Assembly: GCA_964410665.1 (NCBI GenBank)
Contig: CAYPIE010000045.1
Location: 1 to 48,587, forward strand
Direction of reading: 5' to 3'
From: CAYPIE01 sp964410665
GTDB lineage: Bacteria; Planctomycetota; Planctomycetia; Gemmatales; Gemmataceae
Length of the DNA stretch: 48,587 nucleotides
The stretch's first letter is position 1; every line of letters starts with the position of its first letter. A program made the translations under genes and the position numbers. Below the pieces are notes generated by a model that saw only the letters and a list, made by a program, of their open reading frames with translations, ran no database searches and was not told where the DNA came from. Positions 26,630 to 36,100 of the stretch are shown one piece after another.

Positions 26630-28027
26630 TCATTGGATCCCGGTAGGTACTTCGATGGGGTGGGGGGCTACCTCCGATGGCATCGCCGCCGGATAAGCTA
26701 CCGGCTCCTCGATGCAAGGGGCACAAGCAACACATTCGCGTTTGCCCGTCGGACCGAAGTTGATCTGTAAGCCAAACAGGATGTAATCGGCTTCGGTGCT
26801 GATCGTGGTAGTCCCTTCCCCAACCTGGGAAACCGGGCCTGTGATCGAATTTTCGAAGGTGTGCACATAGCCCAGTGTCGATGAGATCCATTCGTTGAGT
26901 TGGAACTGAACCCCTGCTGAAACCGAGTGCTCGCTGATCCCTGGCAGCTGGGTATTGAAAAGCGTTAGAACATCGCGAATAGGATTATCGTTGTACTGAT
27001 AGCCCAAGCGGACCGCGAGTCGCTCGCTCATTTCGTACTGAGCACCAAGCCCCAGCGCGAACACACTCTCCCAGCCGAGGCCGCCGTCGAGAAGCCGTTC
27101 ACCAAACAGATCGCTATTTTCGTAGTCGATATAGCGAAGGTCTGCCGCCAGAATCAAGTTCTCCACGCCCCGGTAGCTCATACCCCAGGAGTAAATCGCC
27201 GGCAGGGTGGCCTGCAATTCTAGGGTCTGGGCGACTCCCACTTCGTTCCGGGAGTAAAACTCCCAGGTTTCGTTCCACTGGGGACTGTTGTAGGAGAAGC
27301 CCACATCCACCGTGTCCGTGAGATGGTAAAACATACCAACTCGAAAACCGGCTCCCCAGAACGGCCGGGAGTGGCTCCCAGTTGGGAATGTACGCAGACC
27401 GTCTCCACTTGCATCATCGGCCCCGCCGAAGAAGGCCGGATCGAGCGAGATCAGGCTGATCCCAATGGTCGGTCCCAAACCCACGATCAGACGATCCGTG
27501 GCTTGATACGCCACTGTCGGAGCCAACTGGTTGAAGGCTCCCAGACCAGCAATCGGTCCCAGCACTGTTGTTTGGCCGTTGGGTGTGGTGATGTTGGGCG
27601 AGACGATCGGGTTGTCCGTGCCCCCGGGAAAGTTCACACTCCCTCCGCCCACACTTGCCAGCAACAGACCGAAAGTCAGTGGGGATTCTTGATCACGATA
27701 GACGGCACCGATTCCCGTGAGCAAGCTTACACCACTGTCACTGCGGGTAGTTCCACCTTGACCCAGCAGAGGCAGATTCGACGAGAGGTTAATGTCCGGG
27801 ATAGCGAGTTCTCCCCCAATTACCACCTGGGAGCGTGGCAATGCACCCATCGTAGCGGGGTTCCAAAACAACGCGCTGGTGGCATCCAGGGCCACTGCGG
27901 TGGATGCACCGCCCATCGCCCGGCCCGCGGGTCCGCCGCCAGGGAGAAGAATCCCTTGGGCTCTGACCGACGATACACTGGTTCCCAAAGCCACTAAGAC
28001 AACCCAACCTACCAGTATCCGACGCAT
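26630..28027 (-). CDS. FadL/OmpP1-type outer membrane protein
   Basis: The protein has a signal peptide (MRRILVGWVVLVALG..., cleavage likely after VRAQ or VRA) and a beta-barrel of the OMPP1/FadL/TodX family. The N-terminal plug-like segment includes GRAMGGASTAVALDATSALFWNPA, the classic family signature. FadL proteins let hydrophobic molecules cross the outer membrane. The barrel ends with a strand YILFGLQINFG, but a 40-residue Cys/Pro-rich tail follows (CVACAPC near its start). The frame opens at 28189; the ATG at 28027 has GGAGG 8 nt upstream (465 residues). The 114 bp after its stop hold only the phosphatase promoter. Confidence 0.88.
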   Translation of the reverse strand: MRRILVGWVVLVALGTSVSSVRAQGILLPGGGPAGRAMGGASTAVALDATSALFWNPATMGALPRSQVVIGGELAIPDINLSSNLPLLGQGGTTRSDSGVSLLTGIGAVYRDQESPLTFGLLLASVGGGSVNFPGGTDNPIVSPNITTPNGQTTVLGPIAGLGAFNQLAPTVAYQATDRLIVGLGPTIGISLISLDPAFFGGADDASGDGLRTFPTGSHSRPFWGAGFRVGMFYHLTDTVDVGFSYNSPQWNETWEFYSRNEVGVAQTLELQATLPAIYSWGMSYRGVENLILAADLRYIDYENSDLFGERLLDGGLGWESVFALGLGAQYEMSERLAVRLGYQYNDNPIRDVLTLFNTQLPGISEHSVSAGVQFQLNEWISSTLGYVHTFENSITGPVSQVGEGTTTISTEADYILFGLQINFGPTGKRECVACAPCIEEPVAYPAAMPSEVAPHPIEVPTGIQ

Positions 28028-28145
28028 TGCCAAAACCTCCAATGGCCTGTTCGGAGTAATTGAATGGCCCGAGTGTGTAGGGATGGTATCGGTTGTCCGG
28101 CTAAGCTGCTTGAAGCGATTGAAATGCTTAAACTGCGTATCCGGG

Positions 28146-28454
28146 CTAGGAACTTGGTTCGTCAGCCTCGGCGTGACGCAGCCGAGCATCGATGAGAAAT
28201 GGTCCAGCGGGGATCACCGAGGCGATCCCCGCCAGGGCTACCCGACCCAAAGGCCAAGCTTCTCGCCGCGCGACCCCGGCCAACGCCACCATGTACAAGA
28301 TAAACAGGACACCATGGATCCAGCCGACCACGAGCACCGCTTGCGGCAGATCCGCCAGGTATTTTAGCGGCATGGCAATGCCCAGAAGCACCAGAAAGGA
28401 CACGCCCTCGGTTAGGGCAATGGCCCGAAAGCGACGAAACGCAGCCGTCCCCAA
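28146..28454 (-). CDS. DUF3817 integral membrane protein
   Basis: This 102-residue protein has three hydrophobic segments (about 14-32, 40-60 and 72-90) and matches the DUF3817 family (FRAIALTEGVSFLVLLGIAMPLKY, GWIHGVLFILY). Function unknown. It probably starts at a TTG (28454) with GGGAG 7 nt upstream. That ribosome binding site overlaps the stop region of the DUF1080 gene, implying one transcript and translational coupling. The 118 bp between its stop and the FadL-like gene start contain no other gene. Confidence 0.8.
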   Translation of the reverse strand: MGTAAFRRFRAIALTEGVSFLVLLGIAMPLKYLADLPQAVLVVGWIHGVLFILYMVALAGVARREAWPLGRVALAGIASVIPAGPFLIDARLRHAEADEPSS

Positions 28455-28457
28455 TCG

Positions 28458-29129
28458 TTAACTCCCTGGACTTGCTGGCAGGGGCCGAATTTTGATGGCC
28501 CGAAACCAGACCTCATTGCCATGATCCTGCAAAAGGATCTTGGTCGGGGAATTCGGGGCAAAGTTTGCCACCCCACGGTACTTGGACTTGGCGAAACGGG
28601 CCTTCCAGTCTGAACTGCCGATGTCTGCCTCCAGAATTTTGGCCTCATTGAGCCAGTGTTCGACGTGGTTTCCCTGCACCACAATCCGGGCGGTATTCCA
28701 TTCTCCTGCCGGCCGAATCCGTTTTGCCTTGGGGGGGGCATAGAGCTGGTACATGGCGCCCGCCGTGGTCAATGGGTTTTTTCCGTTGCGGTGCCGCGCA
28801 TCATCGAGCAACTGGTACTCAAGCCCCCAGAGCCGACGCCCCCATCGCACCAGCTTGTATTTCACTCCACTGTTGCCACCCTGAGCGATCTTCCAATCAA
28901 AACGAAGCTCAAAGTGTTGAAATTCCCGGGTAGACACGAGATGCCCGCCGCGTGATTTCCGGTGCAGACAGCCATCCTGGACCTCCCAGCCGCGGGTCAC
29001 CGGCTGGCCGCTCTGGGTGGTCCAGCCGTCCAGGCTTTTGCCATCAAACAAAACGACCCAGTCGGACTCCTCGGCCATGATTGGCGTTCCAACCAGGCAC
29101 CCGCTTAGCAGGATCCAGTGCCGCCACAT
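28458..29129 (-). CDS. Secreted DUF1080 protein, second copy
   Basis: A signal peptide (MWRHWILLSGCLVGTPIMAE) is followed by one DUF1080 jelly-roll domain: WVVLFDGKSLDGW at the start, the central GGNSGVKYKLVR and LEYQLLDDARH, and the closing IKIRPLP strand. It resembles secreted 3-keto-disaccharide hydrolase-type proteins abundant in planctomycetes; substrate unknown. The ATG at 29129 has GAGGA 6 nt upstream and is preferred over the frame opening at 29156 (223 residues). It is only distantly similar to the copy at 5252-5902, so it is not a recent duplicate. Confidence 0.88.
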   Translation of the reverse strand: MWRHWILLSGCLVGTPIMAEESDWVVLFDGKSLDGWTTQSGQPVTRGWEVQDGCLHRKSRGGHLVSTREFQHFELRFDWKIAQGGNSGVKYKLVRWGRRLWGLEYQLLDDARHRNGKNPLTTAGAMYQLYAPPKAKRIRPAGEWNTARIVVQGNHVEHWLNEAKILEADIGSSDWKARFAKSKYRGVANFAPNSPTKILLQDHGNEVWFRAIKIRPLPASPGS

Positions 29130-29437
29130 CGATATTCCTCGCACGATGAAGAGCAATCATGGGATGGAGACTTCGATTTAGCATCGCATGCCCGCCGACA
29201 GGGGTCAATGCGCTGCTTACCCCCGATTCTTCCGAGGCTCAATAGCGCCTACCCCTACAGGCGGGTGCACTCATCGGGCTTTCATCTTTCTTACCTATCC
29301 TAACACTGGCAAAAGTTGCGCCTTCTGGCTAAACTCGGTGTTCTTTAGCGAAGCCATCGATGCGCCAGGATAGCGGTCGCGGGACTGCCACGGACTGCGT
29401 TTCTACCTTCCCCAGCTTGTGAAGACGGAATAGATCC
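29130..29437. other. 308-bp divergent intergenic region
   Basis: The region lies between the divergent DUF1080 and beta-propeller genes and must hold both promoters. Only a weak 5-bp inverted repeat (29246-29250 with 29259-29263) is visible. No convincing -35/-10 pair, tRNA or small reading frame with a ribosome binding site was found. Confidence 0.5.
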
Positions 29438-32400
29438 ATGCGTTGCACCATGCGTTGGTCCCTATGGGCAGTGGTAATCGCCCTGTTGGGAACCGGTTTG
29501 TTCGCTTTTGGCGGAACCAGTTGGGCCCAAGATGCCAAGGCGGATAAGAAGCAACCCAGCCGGGCTGAACAAATCGCCACACTCAAACGACAGGTCGAGC
29601 AACTGCAAAAACAGCTCGACCTGCTCATGAAAGACGAAGAAAACAACAAAAAGCTCGTTTCGACTGATACCCCCCCGGAAGGAAGCTTCCCTGCTGCCTA
29701 CACCAAACAGCTCAACTGGCGGACCATCGGGCCGGCCACGATGGGCGGCCGGGTCACCGATATCGCCGTCTACGAGGCCGAGCCCACCACCTTCTGGGTA
29801 GCCACTGCCTCCGGCGGCTTGCTCAAGACGGTCAACAACGGCATCACCTTTGAGCATCAGTTCGACAAGGAGACCACGGTGTCCCTTGGCGCGGTCGCCG
29901 TGGCCCCATCGGACCCCAAGATTGTCTGGGTCGGTACCGGCGAGAAGAATCCACGCAACTCCGTCTCTTATGGCGATGGCATCTACAAGTCGACCGATGG
30001 TGGCAAGACCTGGACCCACATGGGACTCAAGGACTCCTTCCAGATCGGCGACATCATCATTCACCCGGAAAACCCCGATGTCGTGTACGTCGGCGCCCTG
30101 GGACGCCTGTATGGTCCCAACGATGAGCGCGGTTTGTACAAGACCACCGACGGCGGCAAAACCTGGGAGCGGATCCTGTTTGTCGATGACAAGACCGGCG
30201 TCATTGACATGGTCATGAACCCCGAGGACCCCGACACCTTGATCGTCGCCACCTGGGAACGCCAGCGCGATGAGTTTGACGCCTTCACCGGCGTCACGCC
30301 CCCGGAAGGTGTGGAGACCTACGGCCCTGTCAAAACACATGCCAACGGCACCGCGCTGTACAAGACCACCGACGGCGGCAAGACCTTCAAGAAGCTGACC
30401 AAGGGGCTGCCCACCGTCAAGCTCGGCCGCATCGGTCTCGACTACTACCGCAAGGACCCCAAGATCATCTTCGCGATCATCGATTCCGAGGATCACGGTA
30501 AGGGCCCGCCTCGCTCCAATGCCTATATGGGCATTAGTGGTGAGGATGACAAGCAAGGCGCCAAGCTTAACCGGGTTACGGAGGGCGGTCCTTCGGAAAA
30601 GGCAGGTCTGAAGGCCAATGACATCATCACTGCCTGGGACGGCAAGAAGGTCAAGGACTACGACCAGATGATCAACGACTTCCTGAACTCCCGAAAGGCG
30701 GGTGACAAGGTCAAGCTAACCGTGCTCCGCGAGGGCAAGAAGCAGGAGATCGAACTGACGCTCGGCAAGCGACCGGGTTCAACCAGCCAGGGTCAACCCA
30801 CCTTGGGTATTCAGCTGGCTCCCGGCGGCAAGATTGTCATCGGTGGTGTCGTTAAAGGAAGCGGAGCCGAGAAGGCCGGGCTCAAAAAGGATGATCAGAT
30901 CCTGTCTCTGGCCGGGACCGAGGTCAACTCGATCCAAGAACTTAGCAAGGCCCTAGCCGAGAAGAAACCCGGCGACAAGGTCAAGGTCGGGTTCCAGCGC
31001 GGCGACGCCAAGAAGACTGTCGAGGTTGAGCTGGGTTCGAGTAACTTTTCCGCCGGCGGCATCGCTCCACGGACCAACCCGCGCCGCCCCTTTGCGAGCA
31101 CCCTGGGCGGGCAGCGTCAAAACGTCCAGAAGCAACAGGGCAAGGACGGTTTCCAAACCGGCGGCATCTTCAAATCGACCGACGGTGGTGACAGCTGGAC
31201 CCGGGTCAACAGCGCCAACCCCCGACCGATGTACTTTTCGGTGATCAAGGTCGACCCCAACGATCCCAAGCGGATCTTCGTCCTGGGCGTCAGCCAGTTC
31301 ATGAGCACCAACGGCGGCGAGCGGATTGTCGGCGCCCGTACCCGTGGGGTGCACGCTGACCACCACGCCATGTGGATCGACCCGAACAACTCCAAACACC
31401 GCATCCTCGGCTGTGATGGCGGCATCTATGTGACCTATGACGATGGTCAACACTGGGATCACCTCAATCACATGGCCCTGGGCCAGTTCTACCATGTCAC
31501 CGTGGATAACCGGCAGCCCTACCGGGTGTACGGTGGGTTGCAGGACAACGGCTCCTGGGGCGGTCCGGCTTGGACCCTGCGGGCGAGCGGGCCGATCAAC
31601 GAGGACTGGATCTTCGTCAACGGCGGCGACGGCTTCGTTTGCCGCGTCGACCCCACCGACCCCGATCAAGTCTACGCCGAGAGCCAGAACGGCGGCTTGA
31701 TCCGCCGCCACCTCAAGACGGGCGAACGCCGCTCGATTGGCATCCGGGCACCACGTGGTGAGGCACGCTACCGCTTCAACTGGAATACCCCGTTCTTGCT
31801 GTCTAACGCCAATCCGCGGATCCTCTACGCCGCTGGCAACTTTGTCTTCCGTTCGGTGAACAAGGGGGATGAGTGGAAAAAGATCTCGCCCCAAATCACC
31901 CGCACCGACCGGGGCAGCGCCACTGCCTTGGCCGAGTCGCCGCTCAACCCCGACGTTCTCTGGGTCGGCACCGATGACGGGGCGGTCTGGGTTACCAAGG
32001 ATGGCGGTGCCAATTGGACTAACGTCACCGAGAACTTTAAGCTGCCCAAGCCGTTCTGGGTTGCCACCATCGAGGCTTCCCGGGCCAAGCCAGGCCGGGC
32101 CTATGTGTGTTTTGACGCCCACCGTTCGGATGACGATGACCCGTACATCTTCGTGACCGAGGACTTCGGCGAAACCTGGACCTCCCTGCGGGCCAATCTT
32201 CCCCGTGGTTCGAGCCGGACCCTCCGCGAAGATATTACCAACCCGAATCTGCTCTACCTGGGCACCGAGTTCAGCTGTTATGCCTCCACCAATCGGGGCA
32301 AGTGGTGGACCAAGTTGAACAACAACCTGCCCACCGTGGCCATCCATGCCTTTGCCCAGCCCACGGTGGCCAACGAGTTGGTGGTGGCCACCCATGGCCG

Positions 32401-33142
32401 CAGCATCTGGGCCGTCGACGTCACCGCGTTGCGGCAGATGACGCCGGAAACCCTCAAACAGGACGTGGTGCTGTTCCAGCCCGATGCCGCCACCCAGTGG
32501 CAGCTCGAACCCGGTCGTGAATCCCCCTACTCCAGCTCGGCCCGGAAGTTCATCGGCCAAAACCCATCCCGGTCGGCCTTCCTTGAGTATGTGCTCAAGA
32601 AGCCCGCCAAGGAGGTCAAGTTGGCGATCATCGACCCCACCGGCAAGACCATTCGCGAACTGGGCGCGCGGAACGAAGCGGGCTTGCATCGGATCGGTTG
32701 GGATCTGCGAAAGGTCATCGAACGCTCCGGCGACGATGAGCAGCAAGGACAGCGGGGCCGCGGCCGCGGCGGCCTGGCCAACGCTGACCCCGATGAGGTG
32801 TTCGACCGCTTTGCCACCGGCAAGGACGTCATCGAGAAGGATAAGCTTGAGGGCCAGCAACGCCGCTTCTTTGACACCATGTTGGAACGCATGGAACTCA
32901 AGGGCGACAAGATCACCCGCAAGCAGTTCAAGGACAACTTCAGTAAGCTGCAGCGCGCCAGCCGCCGCCGGCAGCGGACTCAGCTGGTCGAACCCGGTAC
33001 CTTTGGCGTTGTTTTGACCGTGGATGGCAAGGAATACAAGACCACCCTGGCGGTCAAACCCGACCCCAACCGCCCGATCACCGGCATCGCCATCGAAGAG
33101 CTCGGCGGCGAGGAAGAACAAGAGGATGACTGGGACTATTGA
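29438..33142 (+). CDS. Giant secreted beta-propeller (BNR/VPS10-like) with two PDZ domains
   Basis: This 1234-residue protein has a signal peptide (cleavage likely after SWA, residue 30) and a short coiled coil (about 43-70). Sortilin-like/BNR propeller blades follow, with Asp-box repeats such as STDGGKTW, TTDGGKTW and TTDGGKTF. Two PDZ domains are embedded at about 360-445 and 453-535 (ISGEDDKQGAKL..., GLKANDIITAWDGK; LGIQLAPGGK..., GLKKDDQILSLAG). A Gly/Gln linker leads to resumed blades from about 570 (STDGGDSWTRV) to 1000. The C-terminal beta domain carries a charged insert (about 1120-1172) with degenerate EF-hand-like character. The function is unknown; proteins of this type are often annotated as glycosyl hydrolases without proof. 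Confidence 0.85.
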   Translation: MRCTMRWSLWAVVIALLGTGLFAFGGTSWAQDAKADKKQPSRAEQIATLKRQVEQLQKQLDLLMKDEENNKKLVSTDTPPEGSFPAAYTKQLNWRTIGPATMGGRVTDIAVYEAEPTTFWVATASGGLLKTVNNGITFEHQFDKETTVSLGAVAVAPSDPKIVWVGTGEKNPRNSVSYGDGIYKSTDGGKTWTHMGLKDSFQIGDIIIHPENPDVVYVGALGRLYGPNDERGLYKTTDGGKTWERILFVDDKTGVIDMVMNPEDPDTLIVATWERQRDEFDAFTGVTPPEGVETYGPVKTHANGTALYKTTDGGKTFKKLTKGLPTVKLGRIGLDYYRKDPKIIFAIIDSEDHGKGPPRSNAYMGISGEDDKQGAKLNRVTEGGPSEKAGLKANDIITAWDGKKVKDYDQMINDFLNSRKAGDKVKLTVLREGKKQEIELTLGKRPGSTSQGQPTLGIQLAPGGKIVIGGVVKGSGAEKAGLKKDDQILSLAGTEVNSIQELSKALAEKKPGDKVKVGFQRGDAKKTVEVELGSSNFSAGGIAPRTNPRRPFASTLGGQRQNVQKQQGKDGFQTGGIFKSTDGGDSWTRVNSANPRPMYFSVIKVDPNDPKRIFVLGVSQFMSTNGGERIVGARTRGVHADHHAMWIDPNNSKHRILGCDGGIYVTYDDGQHWDHLNHMALGQFYHVTVDNRQPYRVYGGLQDNGSWGGPAWTLRASGPINEDWIFVNGGDGFVCRVDPTDPDQVYAESQNGGLIRRHLKTGERRSIGIRAPRGEARYRFNWNTPFLLSNANPRILYAAGNFVFRSVNKGDEWKKISPQITRTDRGSATALAESPLNPDVLWVGTDDGAVWVTKDGGANWTNVTENFKLPKPFWVATIEASRAKPGRAYVCFDAHRSDDDDPYIFVTEDFGETWTSLRANLPRGSSRTLREDITNPNLLYLGTEFSCYASTNRGKWWTKLNNNLPTVAIHAFAQPTVANELVVATHGRSIWAVDVTALRQMTPETLKQDVVLFQPDAATQWQLEPGRESPYSSSARKFIGQNPSRSAFLEYVLKKPAKEVKLAIIDPTGKTIRELGARNEAGLHRIGWDLRKVIERSGDDEQQGQRGRGRGGLANADPDEVFDRFATGKDVIEKDKLEGQQRRFFDTMLERMELKGDKITRKQFKDNFSKLQRASRRRQRTQLVEPGTFGVVLTVDGKEYKTTLAVKPDPNRPITGIAIEELGGEEEQEDDWDY

Positions 33143-33155
33143 TCCCCACCCCGCG

Positions 33156-33183
33156 GGGCGAGCTACCTTGCGGTAGCTCGCCC
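33156..33183. terminator. Bidirectional terminator hairpin
   Basis: A perfect 12-bp stem (33156-33167 with 33172-33183) closes a TTGC loop. It fills the 49-bp gap between the convergent beta-propeller and permease genes, so it can serve both strands. Confidence 0.85.
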
Positions 33184-33191
33184 TTGTCCGA

Positions 33192-36100
33192 CTACTCTCG
33201 TCGTAAGGCCGTCAGCACTGGTACCTGGACCGAACGCACCACGGTGACTGCGACCACCATCAAGCCGATCAAGACAACTCCACCCAACAGCAGAACCAAT
33301 CGCAGCCACGGCACAGATTGTTCCCCAAGCAGATGTGGGGCCACCGCCACGAATGCGGCCACCACCCCAACTCCCAAACCGAGCAACAATAACAAGGTGT
33401 TCTCGGCGAGGATCATGGCATTCAGTGCCCGGGTGCGATAACCGAGGCAGCGTAACAGGGCTAGCTCTGCTCGACGTTCCCAGATGTTGCGAAGTAACAC
33501 CACCCCCAGGCCAAGGACGCCCAGCATCAGGCCAAACCCACCGAGCAGTTGGAACGTCGTTAAGTAGGTATTCTGCGCCTCAAGGTAGTCTGCCACACGC
33601 GAGCGACTGGTGGTGACATCCAGACCCTGCGGGGCGTAACCCAGCTCCAACAGGCTGCCCACCTGCTCCAGCTGGTCTTCCGGGGCTTCGATGAGAAAGT
33701 AGGCATAGCCTTCCTCACGCGGGTAGAGCTGCTCGAAGGCCTCCTCGGCCATGACCACTTCGCTTTGAAACACACTATCTTGGAGCAACCCAACAATTCG
33801 CAGGGTGCGACTCACACCGTCCCCATCGGGCACTTCGATGGTATCGCCCAGCCCCTTTTTAAGCATCCACTGGGCCGTGTTCTGCTCGACCATGATTGGG
33901 ATGGCCTCCCCCTCCTCCGCTTGGTGCAACAGTCGCCAGGGGTTGGCCTGGGCTGCCTCGGTGTCGGCCAGGCTCGCAGCAAAGCGAAAGCCGCCCCGCT
34001 CGATCAAAGCGTCTGAAGCGCCCAGGACGCGCGGCCGGGTGGCCTGGTACAGGTTCAGGCAGCTGGCGTCGTCGCCGGCCTTCAAGCGAAGAGGATACAG
34101 CCGGATCTGCTCCATGAGCGTCTCGGCCTCCTGCAGACGTTGCCCCCCCTCGGGCAGGTTCTGGTACGCCCGCTCCACCCCCTCGAGGAAATCGTTCTGC
34201 CCCGCTGAGGTATCGAGCAGCTGAAAGATCGCGATGTCGGATTCGGCGACCAGGGGGAAGCCGCCGCTCCCGCCGGTCTTCTGTAGAAAGTCCGCTTCGG
34301 GCTCACGACGGAAAGCCTCCACCGCGACCAGTAAGAAGGCGGCCGAGGCCAGCAGCGCGGCCGTCAACAGGCTTCGGGTCGGGTTCCGGCTGGCGTTGCG
34401 GCTGCCCAGCTGTGCCAGTGCCGGCGCACCGTGCCCATGAATCACCTCCCGGTTGGGTCGCCGCAGCCAGTTCCACAGGCCGGCCAGCCCGGCTACCAGG
34501 AGCAAGGCGCCACTGCCCATAAACGTCCCGGCCCGGGCCATGGGGTCGCGGACCATCGGACCAGCCAGCGCCAGTCCGACCGCTCCCAGCAGCCCGATCC
34601 ACAGCAGCCGCCCACTCCAGCGCCCAGGAGCAGGATTTGCTGTCGTCGGCGCTGCGGTGGTTTCACCATGCAACAACTGACTCGGCTTCACCCGACTCAA
34701 TCCTCGAATCGCCCAAAGGATGGCCCCCAGGCTCATGGCCAGGGTCGCCACTGCCCCAATCACAAAGCTCACCGGCCGGGCATGCAGGGCGAACCCACTG
34801 CCCAGCTGATCGCGCGGCCAAAGCGCCACGAACAACTCCAACATGCCAGCGGCATAGCCCACTGCCCCCAACAACCCCAGCACAATCCCCACCCCACTTA
34901 CCGCCAGCCCTTCGAGCAGCAGCAAGCGGCGAACACTGCTCACCGAGAAACCCGTCGCCGTCAGCAAACCCATCTCATACGCCCGGCGATCGAGATTCAG
35001 CCGTACCAGCAAGCCCACCAGTAATAGCGCCGCGGCAATCAAAAAGAAGCTAAATCCCAGGAACAGGACATCGAAATCGTTACTGCCCTGGCTCGCCGCC
35101 AGCAACCGCTGCCGCACCGGGTCCAGAGTGAATCCCCCGGCAGCCAGCGGCAGCGTATCGCGTAGCCGACCCCGGAATTCCTTTTGGACCGCCTCTAGAG
35201 CTTGGTCATCCTTGGCTGGGGCCAGGCGGATCGAGGTCAGCTCGCCAAACCGACTGCCCCAAAGCTCCTGACCCTCGGCCAGCGTGATATACGCCTTGGG
35301 TGTCGTCTTGTGTTTTTCCCAGTAAGCATCATCGCGGCGTTGGATCCGCTGGTCGTCATAGGGGAAGGGCGGATCCCAGTCGCGCAGACCCAGCTTGTCC
35401 GTGATCCCAGGAAACGGTGGCGTTAAGTCGGGGTCCTCGGCCACGCCTTTGAGCGGAATGAACCCCTTGAGTGTCAAGGTATGACTGCGCTCCCGGGCCT
35501 GCCCCTCGATCTCCGGCTCAAAGTAGGTCAGCGTGATCGGATCGCCCGGCTTCGCGGTTAGCGGGGTATCCGGCCAGTCCACTAGCACGATTTCACCCTT
35601 GTTCAACTGATCGACCCCCACGGGCAAAAACGGCCCCAGCGGGGGCGATTTGGCCGGGTTTAGGGCTGCCACAATCGAATAGGGGATGGCCTTCACGTTA
35701 CGGCCCGGCCGGTCGCCGGGAGGCTCGCGTCCCTGCGTGATCCAGTTGGCCAGATAGACCAGGGTCGGGGCGGTCCGCAGCTCCAGCTTCTCGGCGACCC
35801 GCATGGCCGCATCGGCCACCGCCGCCCCCAGCAAAAGTTGTTCGCTTTCCAGGGCAAGATAGCGGCCCGCCGCGCTGTGATGCGGCACCAGGCGTAAGCC
35901 CCAGTCGTCAAGTGTGACGGCTTCTTGCAACGCGGTGCCGAACGCGTCGAACGCGGCCCCGCCAGCGAGCAGTGCGTTGACCCGATCAGGTTTCTCAAAG
36001 CGTTCCTGGAGCAAACCCAGCGGGGCAAACAGGTTCAGCGGCGTCCGCGGGTTGGGAAACAGGCTAAAGTCGTTGGCCGGATGGTCCGCTGGAAGGATCG

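Noticed and set aside
30953..33121. 722-codon antisense reading frame under the beta-propeller gene
   Set aside because: A shadow of the GC-rich codon pattern of the plus-strand gene. Its translation shows no known domain, whereas the plus frame has Asp-boxes, PDZ domains and a signal peptide.
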